DNA from: an uncultured Clostridia bacterium
GTDB lineage: Bacteria; Bacillota; Clostridia; Christensenellales; Aristaeellaceae
Direction of reading: 5' to 3'
Assembly (NCBI GenBank): GCA_934670175.1
Contig: CAKUOX010000020.1
Location: 1 to 37,484 of the forward strand
DNA: 37,484 nucleotides
Of the stretch, positions 8,954 to 17,458 are shown piece by piece. Below the pieces are notes generated by a model, which had not been told where the DNA came from, made no database searches, and was given only the letters and a program-made list of their open reading frames with translations. The translations under genes and the position numbers were made by a program. How positions within the stretch are numbered: position 1 is the stretch's first letter; every line of letters starts with the position of its first letter.

Positions 8954-9765
8954 CGGCGAACATCGACGTGCGCCTGTCGAACCAGCGCGCGAATGGCGTC
9001 GCGCTCCGGCAGCGGCGTGCAGCCGTCATCCGGAATGAGATCCGCCAGAAATTCGATGTTACCCTGCGTGCCCGCGATGGGCGAGGCCGCGTAGGCGCGC
9101 ACCCGCCAGCCGCACTGCGGAGCGAGCGCCGCCAGATCCCGCAGCACGCGCTCGTGCACGGCGGCGCTTGAAATCACGCCTTTTTTGCGCGGCGCATTCG
9201 GGCCGGCTTCAAACTGGGGCTTGACGAGCGAGATCAGCCGCCCGCTGCCGAGCACTGCACGCAGCGCGGGCAGGATTTTGACGATGGAAATAAAGGATAC
9301 GTCCATGACGCCCAGCACGGGCAGCTCGGGAAACAGCTCGGGCGTCAGCGTGCGGGCGTTCATATTTTCCATGGAGGTAACGCGCGCGTCGGCGGCAATG
9401 GCGGGGGCGAGCTGCCCGCTGCCCACGTCCACGGCGTAGACATGCTTCGCACCGCGCTGGAGCAGCACGTCTGTAAAGCCGCCGGTGGATGCGCCCACGT
9501 CCAGGCAGACAAGCGCCTCGGGATCGACGCCGAAGGCGTCCAGCGCGTGCGCCAGCTTGAAGCCGCCGCGGCTGACATAGGGACAGCATTCACCGCGCAC
9601 CTCCAGCAGCGCGTCGGGCGCGACCTTCTGCGCCGCTTTTTTGATGACCGAGCCGTCGCACCAGGCCAGTCCGGCAGAGATCAGCTCTTGCGCGCGTTCA
9701 CGGCTGGCGGCAAGGCCGCGCGCGCACAGCGCCGCGTCTGCGCGCATCGGATTGGTTTCACTCAT
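8941..9765 (-). CDS. tlyA: TlyA-family rRNA 2'-O-methyltransferase
   Basis: TlyA proteins methylate ribose 2'-OH groups in 16S and 23S rRNA; some were once called hemolysins. The N-terminal 65 residues look like an S4 RNA-binding domain, and the SAM-binding motif DVGASTGGFTD is at 89-99, followed by a Rossmann-type methyltransferase domain (274 residues in all). The ATG follows AAGGAGG. In clostridial spore formers tlyA usually lies among isoprenoid, nadK and recN genes; here it stands alone. The rRNA role is inferred from the family. Confidence 0.92.
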   Translation of the reverse strand: MSETNPMRADAALCARGLAASRERAQELISAGLAWCDGSVIKKAAQKVAPDALLEVRGECCPYVSRGGFKLAHALDAFGVDPEALVCLDVGASTGGFTDVLLQRGAKHVYAVDVGSGQLAPAIAADARVTSMENMNARTLTPELFPELPVLGVMDVSFISIVKILPALRAVLGSGRLISLVKPQFEAGPNAPRKKGVISSAAVHERVLRDLAALAPQCGWRVRAYAASPIAGTQGNIEFLADLIPDDGCTPLPERDAIRALVRQAHVDVRRQSG

Positions 9766-9812
9766 GCGGATCCTCCTTGGAAATTGCGGTGTTCCATATT
9801 TGGTACAGACCT

Positions 9813-9841
9813 AGTATAGCCGTTTTTGTCGCTTCTGCCAA
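9813..9841 (-). promoter_or_regulatory. Promoter of tlyA
   Basis: On the minus strand, TTGGCA (9841-9836) and TATACT (9818-9813) are 17 bases apart, about 50 bases before the tlyA ATG. Confidence 0.8.
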
Positions 9842-9896
9842 GCGCTTTTTTTCGCCCGCGCGCACAGGAAATATGTGGAAATTGTACTGATTTTAC

Positions 9897-9925
9897 TTGA
9901 CTAATATGGATGCTAATAATAAAAT
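9897..9925 (+). promoter_or_regulatory. Promoter of the CAP-domain gene
   Basis: TTGACT (9897-9902) and TAAAAT (9920-9925) are 17 bases apart in an AT-rich stretch. It is divergent from the tlyA promoter. Confidence 0.7.
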
Positions 9926-9979
9926 GTTAGTGAAATATATTTCGAAAGCATTTCAAACACAGAGGAGATGGAGCAACAA

Positions 9980-10414
9980 ATGAAATTTAAAAAATGGATA
10001 TGCGCACTTTTGGCGCTGATGCTGTTGATGGGTACGGCGCTGGCCGCAGGCAGCGAGCTTGGCGAATATGCCAGCCGCGTCGTTTCCGAGACCAATGCTG
10101 ACCGGCTCAAAAACGGACTGGACGCGCTGCGCGTAGACCCGGCGCTGACCGCCGCCGCACGGATTCGTGCGCAGGAGATTACGCAGAAATTCAGCCACAC
10201 GCGCCCCGACGGTACCCGCTGGGCGACTGTGAGCAGCGCTGCCTACGGCGAGAACATTGCGCGCGGTCAGAAAACGCCCGACAAGGTGGTCGCCGCATGG
10301 ATGAGCTCGGACGAGCATCGCCGCAACATACTACGCGGCAGCTTCGGTTCCATCGGCGTGTGCTGCCTGAAGTATAATGGCGTGTATTACTGGGTGCAGC
10401 TGTTCGGGAAGTAA
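9980..10414 (+). CDS. Secreted CAP-domain (SCP/PR1-like) protein
   Basis: The 144-residue product has a Sec signal peptide ending in ALA near residue 22, then one CAP domain filling the rest. Visible CAP marks are FSHTRPDG, GENIA and HRRNIL, which carry the conserved histidines and glutamate of the cavity. Bacterial CAP proteins are extracellular, and their ligands are mostly unknown; relatives in Bacillus (YkwD-like) are linked to spores or the cell surface. The ATG at 9980 has GGAG six bases upstream; the ATG at 9968 abuts a GAGGAG and is less likely. It is a single-gene unit ended by a strong terminator. Confidence 0.88.
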   Translation: MKFKKWICALLALMLLMGTALAAGSELGEYASRVVSETNADRLKNGLDALRVDPALTAAARIRAQEITQKFSHTRPDGTRWATVSSAAYGENIARGQKTPDKVVAAWMSSDEHRRNILRGSFGSIGVCCLKYNGVYYWVQLFGK

Positions 10415-10420
10415 GGAACG

Positions 10421-10470
10421 AAAAAAGGGGCCGCGAAAGAACCGTGACAGGTTCTTTCACGACCCTTTTT
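10421..10470. terminator. Bidirectional terminator between CAP and MATE genes
   Basis: A-rich left flank, stem AAAGAACC/GGTTCTTT with a six-base loop, extended outward by GGG/CCC, and a T-rich right flank. It can end both the CAP transcript (plus) and the MATE transcript (minus). Confidence 0.85.
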
Positions 10471-10474
10471 CAAA

Positions 10475-11872
10475 TCACATGTGATCCTCCACGATGTTCT
10501 GGATCCATATGCCGCTGCGCACCAGCAGCATGCCGGTCAGCGCCTTGAGCATGTCCACCATCTGCACGCAGAAGTAGAGCGGCAGGATGGGCATGTCCGT
10601 AAAATGCGCCAGCACATAGGCGACGGGAATGCACACGACCCAGCTGAAGCCGCTGTCGAATAGGAAGGTAATGCCGGTTTTGCCGCCGGAGCGCAGTATG
10701 AAATACGCGCAGTGGGAAAAGCTGTGGAGCACCATCAGCGCGGCTGAAATGCGGATCAGCCCTGTGGCCAGCGACTGCACTGCCGCAGTGGTATTGTACA
10801 GGTGGGGGATCGCGCCGGCACAGCAGAACAGGATCAGACCGAAGACCAGGCTGATGACCACGGAAAAGGCGGTCAGCTTCCAGCAGTAATCCTTGGCGGT
10901 CTCAATGTCGTTTGCACCGAGCCGTTGGCCGATTATGATGGCTGTAGCGCTGCCCATGGACAGGAAGGCGACGCTGAACAGATTGTATACGACCGAGGAA
11001 ATATTCGTGGCGGCCACCACGTCCAGCCCGCGCAGCGAATAGATCTGGTTGAGCAGCGCGATGGAGCCCGACCACAGCAGCTCGTTCACCAGCAACGGCG
11101 TACCCTTGCGCGTAATATCGCGCACGATCGGCAGGGGAATGCGCAGCGTGCGGTACAGACCGTGGGCGAAGGGATGCTTTTTCGCGTGCGTGTGCGTGTA
11201 TACGGCGATGAAGGCGAATTCCACATAGCGCGAGAGCACCGTGGCATATGCGGCGCCCGCCACGCCCAGGCAGGGGAAGCCGAATTTGCCGAAGATCAGG
11301 AAATAATTGAATACCAGGTTGACCAGCACGGCCAGTATGCTGGCGTACATCGGCATGGCGGTCTCGCCCGTTTCACGCAGCGTGCTGGCGTAGCTCTGCG
11401 CCAGCGCGAAAGGCGTCAGCCCGACCATCATGATGCGCAGGTAGCTCATGCCGTATTCCAGCGTGCGCTGCTCGCGCGCGGGGTCGGCGCCCTCGTTCAG
11501 GTACAGCGCGACCAGCCTCGGCCCCAGCAGCGCGAACAGCGTTATGGCAATGGCCGAGACGATCACAGAGATATACAGCTTCAGCCGCAGCGCCGCGCGC
11601 ACGCCTTCAACGTTGCCCGCGCCGTGATACTGCGAGGAAAAGATGCTTGCGCCCGATACCGCACCGAAAATGGTGAGGTTGAACACGAAGGTCAGCTGGT
11701 TGGCGATCGCCACGCCGGACATCTGCTCCGTGCCGACGCGGCCGACCATCAGATTATCCAGCAGATTGACAAAATTGCTGATGGCGTTTTGCACGATGAT
11801 CGGGATCACGATGGCCAGCACCATGGCGTAAAACGCGCGCGGGGCGATCAGCTTGCGAAGTTTTGGAGACAT
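10475..11872 (-). CDS. MATE-family efflux transporter
   Basis: A 465-residue integral membrane protein with about twelve hydrophobic segments in two similar halves, as in MATE (NorM/DinF-like) exporters driven by sodium or proton gradients. The family pattern is seen at the N-terminus (NLLDNLMVGRVGTEQMSG, about 37-54), followed by ANQLTFVFNL. Substrates cannot be read from sequence; drugs or metabolites are usual. The ATG is 13 bases from GGAGG, a rather long gap. It lies 116 bases behind the AraC-type regulator on the same strand, which may control it. Confidence 0.9.
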   Translation of the reverse strand: MSPKLRKLIAPRAFYAMVLAIVIPIIVQNAISNFVNLLDNLMVGRVGTEQMSGVAIANQLTFVFNLTIFGAVSGASIFSSQYHGAGNVEGVRAALRLKLYISVIVSAIAITLFALLGPRLVALYLNEGADPAREQRTLEYGMSYLRIMMVGLTPFALAQSYASTLRETGETAMPMYASILAVLVNLVFNYFLIFGKFGFPCLGVAGAAYATVLSRYVEFAFIAVYTHTHAKKHPFAHGLYRTLRIPLPIVRDITRKGTPLLVNELLWSGSIALLNQIYSLRGLDVVAATNISSVVYNLFSVAFLSMGSATAIIIGQRLGANDIETAKDYCWKLTAFSVVISLVFGLILFCCAGAIPHLYNTTAAVQSLATGLIRISAALMVLHSFSHCAYFILRSGGKTGITFLFDSGFSWVVCIPVAYVLAHFTDMPILPLYFCVQMVDMLKALTGMLLVRSGIWIQNIVEDHM

Positions 11873-11931
11873 GTGTAGCTTTCAACCTCCATTAATATGG
11901 CTTTGTAGTGCATTGAGCAATATGCTATCAT

Positions 11932-11960
11932 TTGCGGCGCAGTTTGGACAAGCGCCGCAA
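11932..11960. promoter_or_regulatory. 9-bp inverted repeat between AraC-type regulator and MATE genes
   Basis: TTGCGGCGC (11932-11940) and GCGCCGCAA (11952-11960) are perfect inverted copies with an 11-base spacer. No T-run follows on the minus strand, so a protein-binding site or a pause hairpin is more likely than a terminator. Confidence 0.5.
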
Positions 11961-11988
11961 GGTAAAGATGTGGTAAGAAAGCGCAGGC

Positions 11989-12819
11989 TCACTTTTTCAT
12001 CTCTGCGGGCGCGCAGCCATATTGGCGCTTGAACGCCTTCAGAAAGGCGGTGTAATCCGAAAAGCCGCAGCTCTGCGCCGTGGAGATCACCGGCTCGCCG
12101 CCGCGAATGCGCGCCGCGGCCTGGATCAATCGCTTTTGCAGCACATACTGATGCACCGTGAGTCCGGCGTGGCGCTTGAAGGCGTGCATCAGGTGCGACT
12201 GGCTGATATAAAAGCGCCCCGCCAGCGCGCCGATGGACAGATCCTCCGAAAGATTGGCGTTGATGTAGTCCAGAATCTCATTAAAGCGCGGGTCGGATCT
12301 CACGTCGCTGCGCGGCGCGCTCGGGCGATCGGACAGCAGGCCGCGCAGCTGCAGCAGAAACTGGATCATGTAGCTGTCCGACAGCAGCGCATGTCCGGCT
12401 GCGGTGGATTTTTGCGCCGCCTCCAGCGCGCAGAGCTTTTCAAAGAGCGTGGCGCGCGCGCCCTCCTCCGGCCGAAACAGACCGCTGCGGTTTTGCACCG
12501 GCCAGGCGAACACCTCGCTGAGCGCGGGCTCGGCATATTTTCTGAAGAAGCGGTCGCTGATCCAGAGTATGATGCGCTCGTAGCGCTCCGTGGAATAGAG
12601 GATGGACTGGTGGATCTGGTGCTCGGGGATCAGCAGCATGTCCCACGGCCGCAGATAATAGGTCACGCCCTCCATGATGTAGGTCACGCGCCCATCCAGA
12701 CAGAGCACCAGCTTGTGAAAATCATGGCTGTGGGTGTAGAAGTCCATGTCGCGCATGTCCGTGGAATGGAACAGGCGATAATCCTCGTTCAGATAGCCCC
12801 GGTTGTTTACGGCGGGCAT
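11989..12819 (-). CDS. AraC-family transcriptional regulator
   Basis: The 276-residue protein has an N-terminal cupin-type sensing domain (THSHDFHKLVLCLDG, then LRPWDMLLIPEHQIHQ) and a C-terminal AraC helix-turn-helix pair (about residues 170-275) with ISQSHLMHAFKRHAG and CGFSDYTAFLKAFKRQYG. Such regulators usually sense a small molecule, often a sugar, through the cupin domain. The ATG at 12819 follows GGGAGG; a longer frame from 12900 is rejected because it would run across the promoter. The likely target is the MATE gene next door. Confidence 0.9.
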   Translation of the reverse strand: MPAVNNRGYLNEDYRLFHSTDMRDMDFYTHSHDFHKLVLCLDGRVTYIMEGVTYYLRPWDMLLIPEHQIHQSILYSTERYERIILWISDRFFRKYAEPALSEVFAWPVQNRSGLFRPEEGARATLFEKLCALEAAQKSTAAGHALLSDSYMIQFLLQLRGLLSDRPSAPRSDVRSDPRFNEILDYINANLSEDLSIGALAGRFYISQSHLMHAFKRHAGLTVHQYVLQKRLIQAAARIRGGEPVISTAQSCGFSDYTAFLKAFKRQYGCAPAEMKK

Positions 12820-12859
12820 GGCGCACCTCCCTGAGCAGTTTTTGCAATATTCTATTTCA

Positions 12860-12888
12860 ATTATAGAACATGCGCGCAAGAATTGCAA
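12860..12888 (-). promoter_or_regulatory. Promoter of the AraC-family gene
   Basis: On the minus strand, TTGCAA (12888-12883) and TATAAT (12865-12860) are 17 bases apart, 40 bases before the chosen ATG. Confidence 0.82.
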
Positions 12889-12944
12889 GCGCTGAGGCAC
12901 AGTGGAAAAAATAGGGACATGGCGGCAATTTTATTCAAAAAAGT

Positions 12945-12983
12945 GCCATATGGCCTTTATTATCACTGTTAAATTTGATAATA
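12945..12983 (+). promoter_or_regulatory. Palindromes in the control region of the Crp-type gene
   Basis: The perfect palindrome GCCATATGGC (12945-12954) is followed by TATTATC (12958-12964) and its inverted copy GATAATA (12977-12983), which also forms the likely -10 region. The match to a -35 box is poor. Such symmetry fits a binding site for a dimeric regulator, perhaps the Crp-type protein itself; this is inference. Confidence 0.45.
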
Positions 12984-13036
12984 TATGAATGTAAAAATTG
13001 GCTGCGTGGAGTCGGCGCGTTTCACAGGAGGCAGCG

Positions 13037-13699
13037 ATGCGGTTTGACGGTTCAAATCCGGAATATACGATGCAGGCGCGTATGCCGCAGCTGCCGCCGT
13101 GGCTGGCAGCGAAAAGCCGCCGGATGCGCGTGGGCGGGGGCGAAGAATTCCTGCTGAGCGAGCAGGAGCTGCAATATGTTTACCTGGTGCTCAGCGGCGG
13201 CGTGGTTATATTCAACCGCTGCGCCAATGGCCGCGAAAATCGCGTGGTCGTGGTGCCGGAGGGCGGCGTAGTGGGCGAAATGGAGGCCATATCCGGCCTG
13301 GGGCGCATTATCTATTCGGCGCGCGCCTATTCCGAGACCACGCTGGTGCGCGTGCTGGCTTCCGATTTCCTGCGCTGGGTGCGCGAGGATGCGGCGGCGT
13401 GCTGGGGGCTGACGCAGGTTCTATCCGAAAAGCTGTGGGCTGCGTCCATGCAGAGCAGCCAGTATGGCGCGCTGGATGCCAAGGGCAGGCTGGCGCAGCT
13501 GCTTCTGCGTTTGGGGGCCGGGCGGCTCAAGCTGACGCGGCAGGAGCTGGCCGGCGCGTGCTCCGTGAGCCTGCGCACAATCAACCGCTGCGTGAAGGAA
13601 TTCAGGGAGGCCGGACTGCTCGGCATTGATCGAGGTAAAATCGAAGTTTCTCACGCTCAGATTCGGGCGCTGAGGGATTGGATGAATACAGATGCATGA
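13037..13699 (+). CDS. Crp/Fnr-family transcriptional regulator
   Basis: The 220-residue protein has a cyclic-nucleotide-binding-like beta-barrel (about 25-120, with YLVLSGGVVIFN and VVPEGGVVGEMEAISG) and a C-terminal winged helix (LTRQELAGACSVSLRTINRC near 162-181). The ligand is unknown; the RxS phosphate cassette of true cAMP receptors is not evident. The ATG at 13037 has AGGAGG five bases upstream. The stop is 16 bases before the nucleoside hydrolase start, so it is probably co-transcribed with, and a regulator of, the nucleoside genes. Confidence 0.87.
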   Translation: MRFDGSNPEYTMQARMPQLPPWLAAKSRRMRVGGGEEFLLSEQELQYVYLVLSGGVVIFNRCANGRENRVVVVPEGGVVGEMEAISGLGRIIYSARAYSETTLVRVLASDFLRWVREDAAACWGLTQVLSEKLWAASMQSSQYGALDAKGRLAQLLLRLGAGRLKLTRQELAGACSVSLRTINRCVKEFREAGLLGIDRGKIEVSHAQIRALRDWMNTDA

Positions 13700-13715
13700 T
13701 GGGAGGCAATTTCAA

Positions 13716-14672
13716 ATGTATAATGTAATTATGGACTGCGATCCGGGACACGACGACGCCATTGCGCTGCTGCTCGCTTCCAGAGCCGAAAATATCCGCA
13801 TTCTGGGCGTGACTACCGTGGCAGGCAACAGCTACCTGGACAACGTGACCCGCAACGCCCGCAAGGTGCTGGATTATGCAGACGTGACGGATGTGGACGT
13901 GTATGCAGGCGCGGAGAAGCCGATGATGCACGAGCTCTATCGCCTGACCGGCGCGATCATCCACGGCGAAGACGGCCTGGGCGGCCCGAAGATCCCGGAT
14001 GCGGTCACGCCCGTTCGTCCGGAGCACGCGGTGGAGTTCATCATCAAGACCCTGCGCGAGTGCCCCGAAAAGGTCACGCTGATTCCTACCGGCCCGCTGA
14101 CGAACATCGCCATGGTGCTGATGCAGGCGCCCGAGCTCAAGGACAGGATCGAGCGCATCGTCATCATGGGCGGCGCGATCTATGATCCCGGCAACGTGAC
14201 CAGCGCGGCGGAATTCAACATCTATCAGGATCCCGAGGCGGCGCGCATTGTGTTCCAGAGCGGCTGCAATATTTACCTGAACACGCTGGATATTTCCATG
14301 AAGGCCGTGTTCTATCAGGAGGACAAGGAACGCATCCGCGCCCAGGGCGGCAAGATCCCGACCTTCGTGGCGGAGCTGCTGGACTTCTTCGGCGCAACGC
14401 ATGTGGAGCATTTCGGCTTCTTTGCCTGCCCGATCCACGACGCGCTGTGCGTGGGCGTGCTGATCGACGACAAGCTGGTGGAATGGGAGCGTACCTATGT
14501 GGATATTTCCTGCGCGGAGGAGCTCACGCGCGGCGAGACGGTGGCCGACCTGTGGAACGTGACCGGCCATCAGCCGAACTGCTACATCTCCAAAAAGGTG
14601 GATCGCGAGCGCTTCGTGGAAATGATTACCAGCCACATGGGCAAGCCCTACGTTTCCAAGGGCAAGATCTGA
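13716..14672 (+). CDS. Inosine-uridine preferring nucleoside hydrolase
   Basis: Nucleoside hydrolases split ribonucleosides into free base and ribose. The 318-residue protein has the family signature DCDPGHDDAIALL at 7-19, whose aspartates hold the catalytic calcium, plus TGPLTNIA and EFNIYQDPEAA. Substrate choice (purine or pyrimidine) cannot be settled by eye. The ATG at 13716 follows GGGAGG. It precedes a nucleoside-type ABC importer, so imported nucleosides are probably cleaved here. Confidence 0.93.
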   Translation: MYNVIMDCDPGHDDAIALLLASRAENIRILGVTTVAGNSYLDNVTRNARKVLDYADVTDVDVYAGAEKPMMHELYRLTGAIIHGEDGLGGPKIPDAVTPVRPEHAVEFIIKTLRECPEKVTLIPTGPLTNIAMVLMQAPELKDRIERIVIMGGAIYDPGNVTSAAEFNIYQDPEAARIVFQSGCNIYLNTLDISMKAVFYQEDKERIRAQGGKIPTFVAELLDFFGATHVEHFGFFACPIHDALCVGVLIDDKLVEWERTYVDISCAEELTRGETVADLWNVTGHQPNCYISKKVDRERFVEMITSHMGKPYVSKGKI

Positions 14673-14738
14673 TCTGAGGTGATTGCGCCAGAGCTGCGGG
14701 CTTTGGCGAGCACATATAAAAACGGGAGGTATGTTTAC

Positions 14739-15815
14739 ATGAAAAAGATCCTGACTCTGGTTCTGGCGCTCATGCTGGCTCTGTCCATGCTCGCGGGCGC
14801 GGCAATGGCTGAGGGCGACGCCCTGAAGGTGATCTGCCTGCTCAACGGCACGCTGGGCGACAAGTCCTTCTTCGATTCCGCTGCGGCGGGCATCGCGCTG
14901 ATCAACGAACAGGTTGAAAACGTCGAGGCCAGCTACGTTGAAATGGGCTACGATTCCTCCGTGTGGGCGACCACGCTGGCGGACGTTTCCGAGGGCGACT
15001 ACGACATCATCATCGTGGGCACCTATCAGCTGCAGGACGCGCTTCAGGAGATCGCGCCCCAGTATCCGGACAACAAGTACATCATCTTCGACTCCAACGT
15101 GGATTATTCCGCGGGCGACTGCGACAATGTGTACTCCATCTCCTTTAAGCAGAACGAGGCTTCCTATCTGGCCGGCGCGCTGGCCGCGATGATGGCCGAA
15201 AAGGAAGGCAAGAACACCATTTCCGCCGTGGGCGCCATGGAAATTCCGGTCATCAATGACTTCATCGTCGGCTACATTCAGGGTGCGACCGATTACAATC
15301 CGGACATCAAGGTCATCACCTCCTATGTCGGCAACTTCAACGATACCGCCATCGCCAAGGAGCTGGCCGAGATCCAGATCAACAGCGGCTCCAGCGTGTG
15401 CTTCAACGTGGCTTCTCAGGCTGGTCTGGGCATGATCGAAGCGGCGGCTGAGGGCGGCGTGTACGCCATCGGCGTGGACGCGGATCAGGCCGAGGCGCTT
15501 GCTGCCGACGGCAAGACCAATTTCGCGGATCACATCGTTTCTTCCGTGCTGAAGAACATCGACCAGGTGCTGCTGCTCTCCGTGAAGCGTCATGTGGAAG
15601 GCACCCTGCCCTATGGCACCGAGGAGGCGCTGGGCATGGCTGAAAACGCGGTCGGTCTGGCCAACAACGATTATTACACCGGCATGACCACCCCCGAGAT
15701 CCAGGCGCATATCGCCGAGCTCGCTGAGAAGATCAACGCGGGCGAGATCACCGTCGTGACCGCTTTCGACCCCGAGCTGGATGTGGCGGGCTACATCGCC
15801 GCAGTCGCTCCGTAA
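14739..15815 (+). CDS. BMP/PnrA-family nucleoside-binding protein
   Basis: This is the extracellular binding protein of the importer that follows. The 358-residue protein shows the BMP family pattern: LNGTLGDKSFFDSAAAG near 37-53, IIVGTYQLQDAL, then SFKQNEASYLAGALAAMM. Such proteins (PnrA of Treponema, BmpA of Lactococcus) bind purine or mixed nucleosides. The signal peptide ends in AMA before EGD and has no lipobox cysteine, which is odd because binding proteins of single-membrane bacteria are normally lipoproteins. The ATG follows GGGAGGT. Confidence 0.9.
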   Translation: MKKILTLVLALMLALSMLAGAAMAEGDALKVICLLNGTLGDKSFFDSAAAGIALINEQVENVEASYVEMGYDSSVWATTLADVSEGDYDIIIVGTYQLQDALQEIAPQYPDNKYIIFDSNVDYSAGDCDNVYSISFKQNEASYLAGALAAMMAEKEGKNTISAVGAMEIPVINDFIVGYIQGATDYNPDIKVITSYVGNFNDTAIAKELAEIQINSGSSVCFNVASQAGLGMIEAAAEGGVYAIGVDADQAEALAADGKTNFADHIVSSVLKNIDQVLLLSVKRHVEGTLPYGTEEALGMAENAVGLANNDYYTGMTTPEIQAHIAELAEKINAGEITVVTAFDPELDVAGYIAAVAP

Positions 15816-15833
15816 TTATCAAATAAAATGCAG

Positions 15834-15864
15834 CGGGCGAGGGGAGATATGCTCTCCTCGCCCG
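15834..15864 (+). terminator. Hairpin between binding-protein and ATPase genes
   Basis: A 13-bp stem with one mismatch, 15834-15846 paired with 15852-15864, and a five-base loop. There is no T-run after it. It probably lowers read-through or protects the upstream message, giving more binding protein than transporter. Confidence 0.6.
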
Positions 15865-15907
15865 TATAACGACTTTCGGTCTATCAGTTGAAAGGATGTA
15901 TTGAATC

Positions 15908-17458
15908 ATGCCCGCACTGTTGGAATTGAAGGGGATCTGCAAGATCTACGGAAACGGCATTTACGCCAACCGAAATGTGGATTTTTCCGTGGATCGCGGC
16001 GAGATCCATGCGCTCGTGGGCGAAAACGGCGCCGGTAAATCCACGCTGATGAAGATTATCTACGGCATGGAGCGTCCGGACATGGGCGAGATTCGGGTGG
16101 ACGGTCAGAAGGTTTCGTTCGCCTCCCCGCAGGACGCCATGGCGAAGTCCATCGGCATGGTGCATCAGCACTTCATGCTGGTCGAATCGCTGTCTATTAC
16201 AGAGAATGTCGCGCTGGGCTACGAACCCTCGAAGCTCGGCTTTATAAATAAAGCGGAGGCGAAAAAGCGGGTCGTGGAGATCATGAAGCTCTTCGATCTG
16301 GACATCGACCCCGATACCCGCGTCAGCGACCTGAACGTGGGCATAAAACAGAAGGTTGAAATCATCAAGGCGATGTATCGCGGCGCGAAGATATTGATTC
16401 TGGACGAGCCGACCGCGGTGCTGACCCCGCAGGAGACCACGGAGCTCTTCCTGAAGCTCAAGCAGCTGCGCGACCGGGGCTATACCGTTATCTTTATTTC
16501 GCACAAGCTGCGCGAGGTCATGGAGCTTTGCGACCGCGTGAGCGTGATGCGCAAGGGCGAAATGATCGACACCGTGTTCGTAAAGGATGTGACTCAGCAG
16601 CAGATCTCCGCCATGATGGTGGGCGCGAATTATTCCGACAAGCTGGATAAGGCGCCCGCGCACCCGGGCGAGGTGCGGCTGCGGGTTAAGGATGCGGTGT
16701 GCCTGGATCGCTTCGGCAAGCGCGTGGTGGACGGCGTGCGCCTGAGCGTGCGTGCGGGCGAGATCCTGGGCGTGGCGGGCGTTGAGGGCAACGGCCAGAA
16801 CGAGCTGGTGGAAATGATATTCGGGCTGCGGCATCCCGCTGCGGGCGAGATCGAGATCCTGGGCCAAAGGGCCGCGGGGCTGAGCATTCGCAAATTGCGC
16901 GAAATGGGCGTGGCCTATATCCCCGCCGACCGCATGACGCTGGGGCTGGCGACCAGCATGAGCATCGAGGACAACATCATCGCCACCCGCCTGAACGATT
17001 CGAGCCTGCTTACCGCTGGCCTGCTGAGCAGCCGCAAGATTCACGCGCTCTCCGAAAGGCGCGTGAAGGAATATCTGGTGAAATGCGCTTCGCCGCAGAC
17101 GGAGGTGGAAATGCTCTCCGGCGGCAACATGCAGAAGGTCGTAGCGGCGCGCGAATTCGATGATAACGTGAAGCTGTTCATCGTAGAGCAGCCCTCGCGC
17201 GGCATCGACGTAGGTGCGGCGAAATTCCTGCATGAAAAGCTGATCGAAATGCGCGATGCAGGCTGCGCGATACTGCTGGTAAGCGCGGATCTGGACGAGC
17301 TGTTTAAGCTCTCGGACGGCGCCGTGGTCATGTACGAGGGCAAGATCAGCGCCTATTTCCCGGATGTGTCCACGGTCAGCGAAAATGAAATTGGGCATTA
17401 CATGCTGGGCGTGAAGCATCAGAGCGATGCGGAGATCGGAGGGGTTTACCATGAATAA
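15908..17458 (+). CDS. Nucleoside ABC transporter, duplicated ATP-binding protein
   Basis: The 516-residue protein holds two ABC domains in tandem, as in NupA, YufO and sugar RbsA types. The first has Walker A GENGAGKST at 38-46 and Walker B LILDEPTAVL. The second has a Walker A that has lost its GKS/T (GVEGNGQNEL) and an intact signature, LSGGNMQKV. One working and one degenerate site is usual in this family. It powers uptake through the two permeases encoded next; the gene overlaps the first by 8 bases. Confidence 0.94.
   Translation: MPALLELKGICKIYGNGIYANRNVDFSVDRGEIHALVGENGAGKSTLMKIIYGMERPDMGEIRVDGQKVSFASPQDAMAKSIGMVHQHFMLVESLSITENVALGYEPSKLGFINKAEAKKRVVEIMKLFDLDIDPDTRVSDLNVGIKQKVEIIKAMYRGAKILILDEPTAVLTPQETTELFLKLKQLRDRGYTVIFISHKLREVMELCDRVSVMRKGEMIDTVFVKDVTQQQISAMMVGANYSDKLDKAPAHPGEVRLRVKDAVCLDRFGKRVVDGVRLSVRAGEILGVAGVEGNGQNELVEMIFGLRHPAAGEIEILGQRAAGLSIRKLREMGVAYIPADRMTLGLATSMSIEDNIIATRLNDSSLLTAGLLSSRKIHALSERRVKEYLVKCASPQTEVEMLSGGNMQKVVAAREFDDNVKLFIVEQPSRGIDVGAAKFLHEKLIEMRDAGCAILLVSADLDELFKLSDGAVVMYEGKISAYFPDVSTVSENEIGHYMLGVKHQSDAEIGGVYHE

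Noticed and set aside
12820..12900. N-terminal extension of the AraC-type regulator
   Set aside because: The extra 27 codons run through a good -10 box and have no ribosome binding site, whereas the ATG at 12819 does.
13602..15710. 702-residue open frame on the minus strand
   Set aside because: It runs opposite to the nucleoside hydrolase and binding-protein genes, both certain by motif, and shows shadow-like composition.
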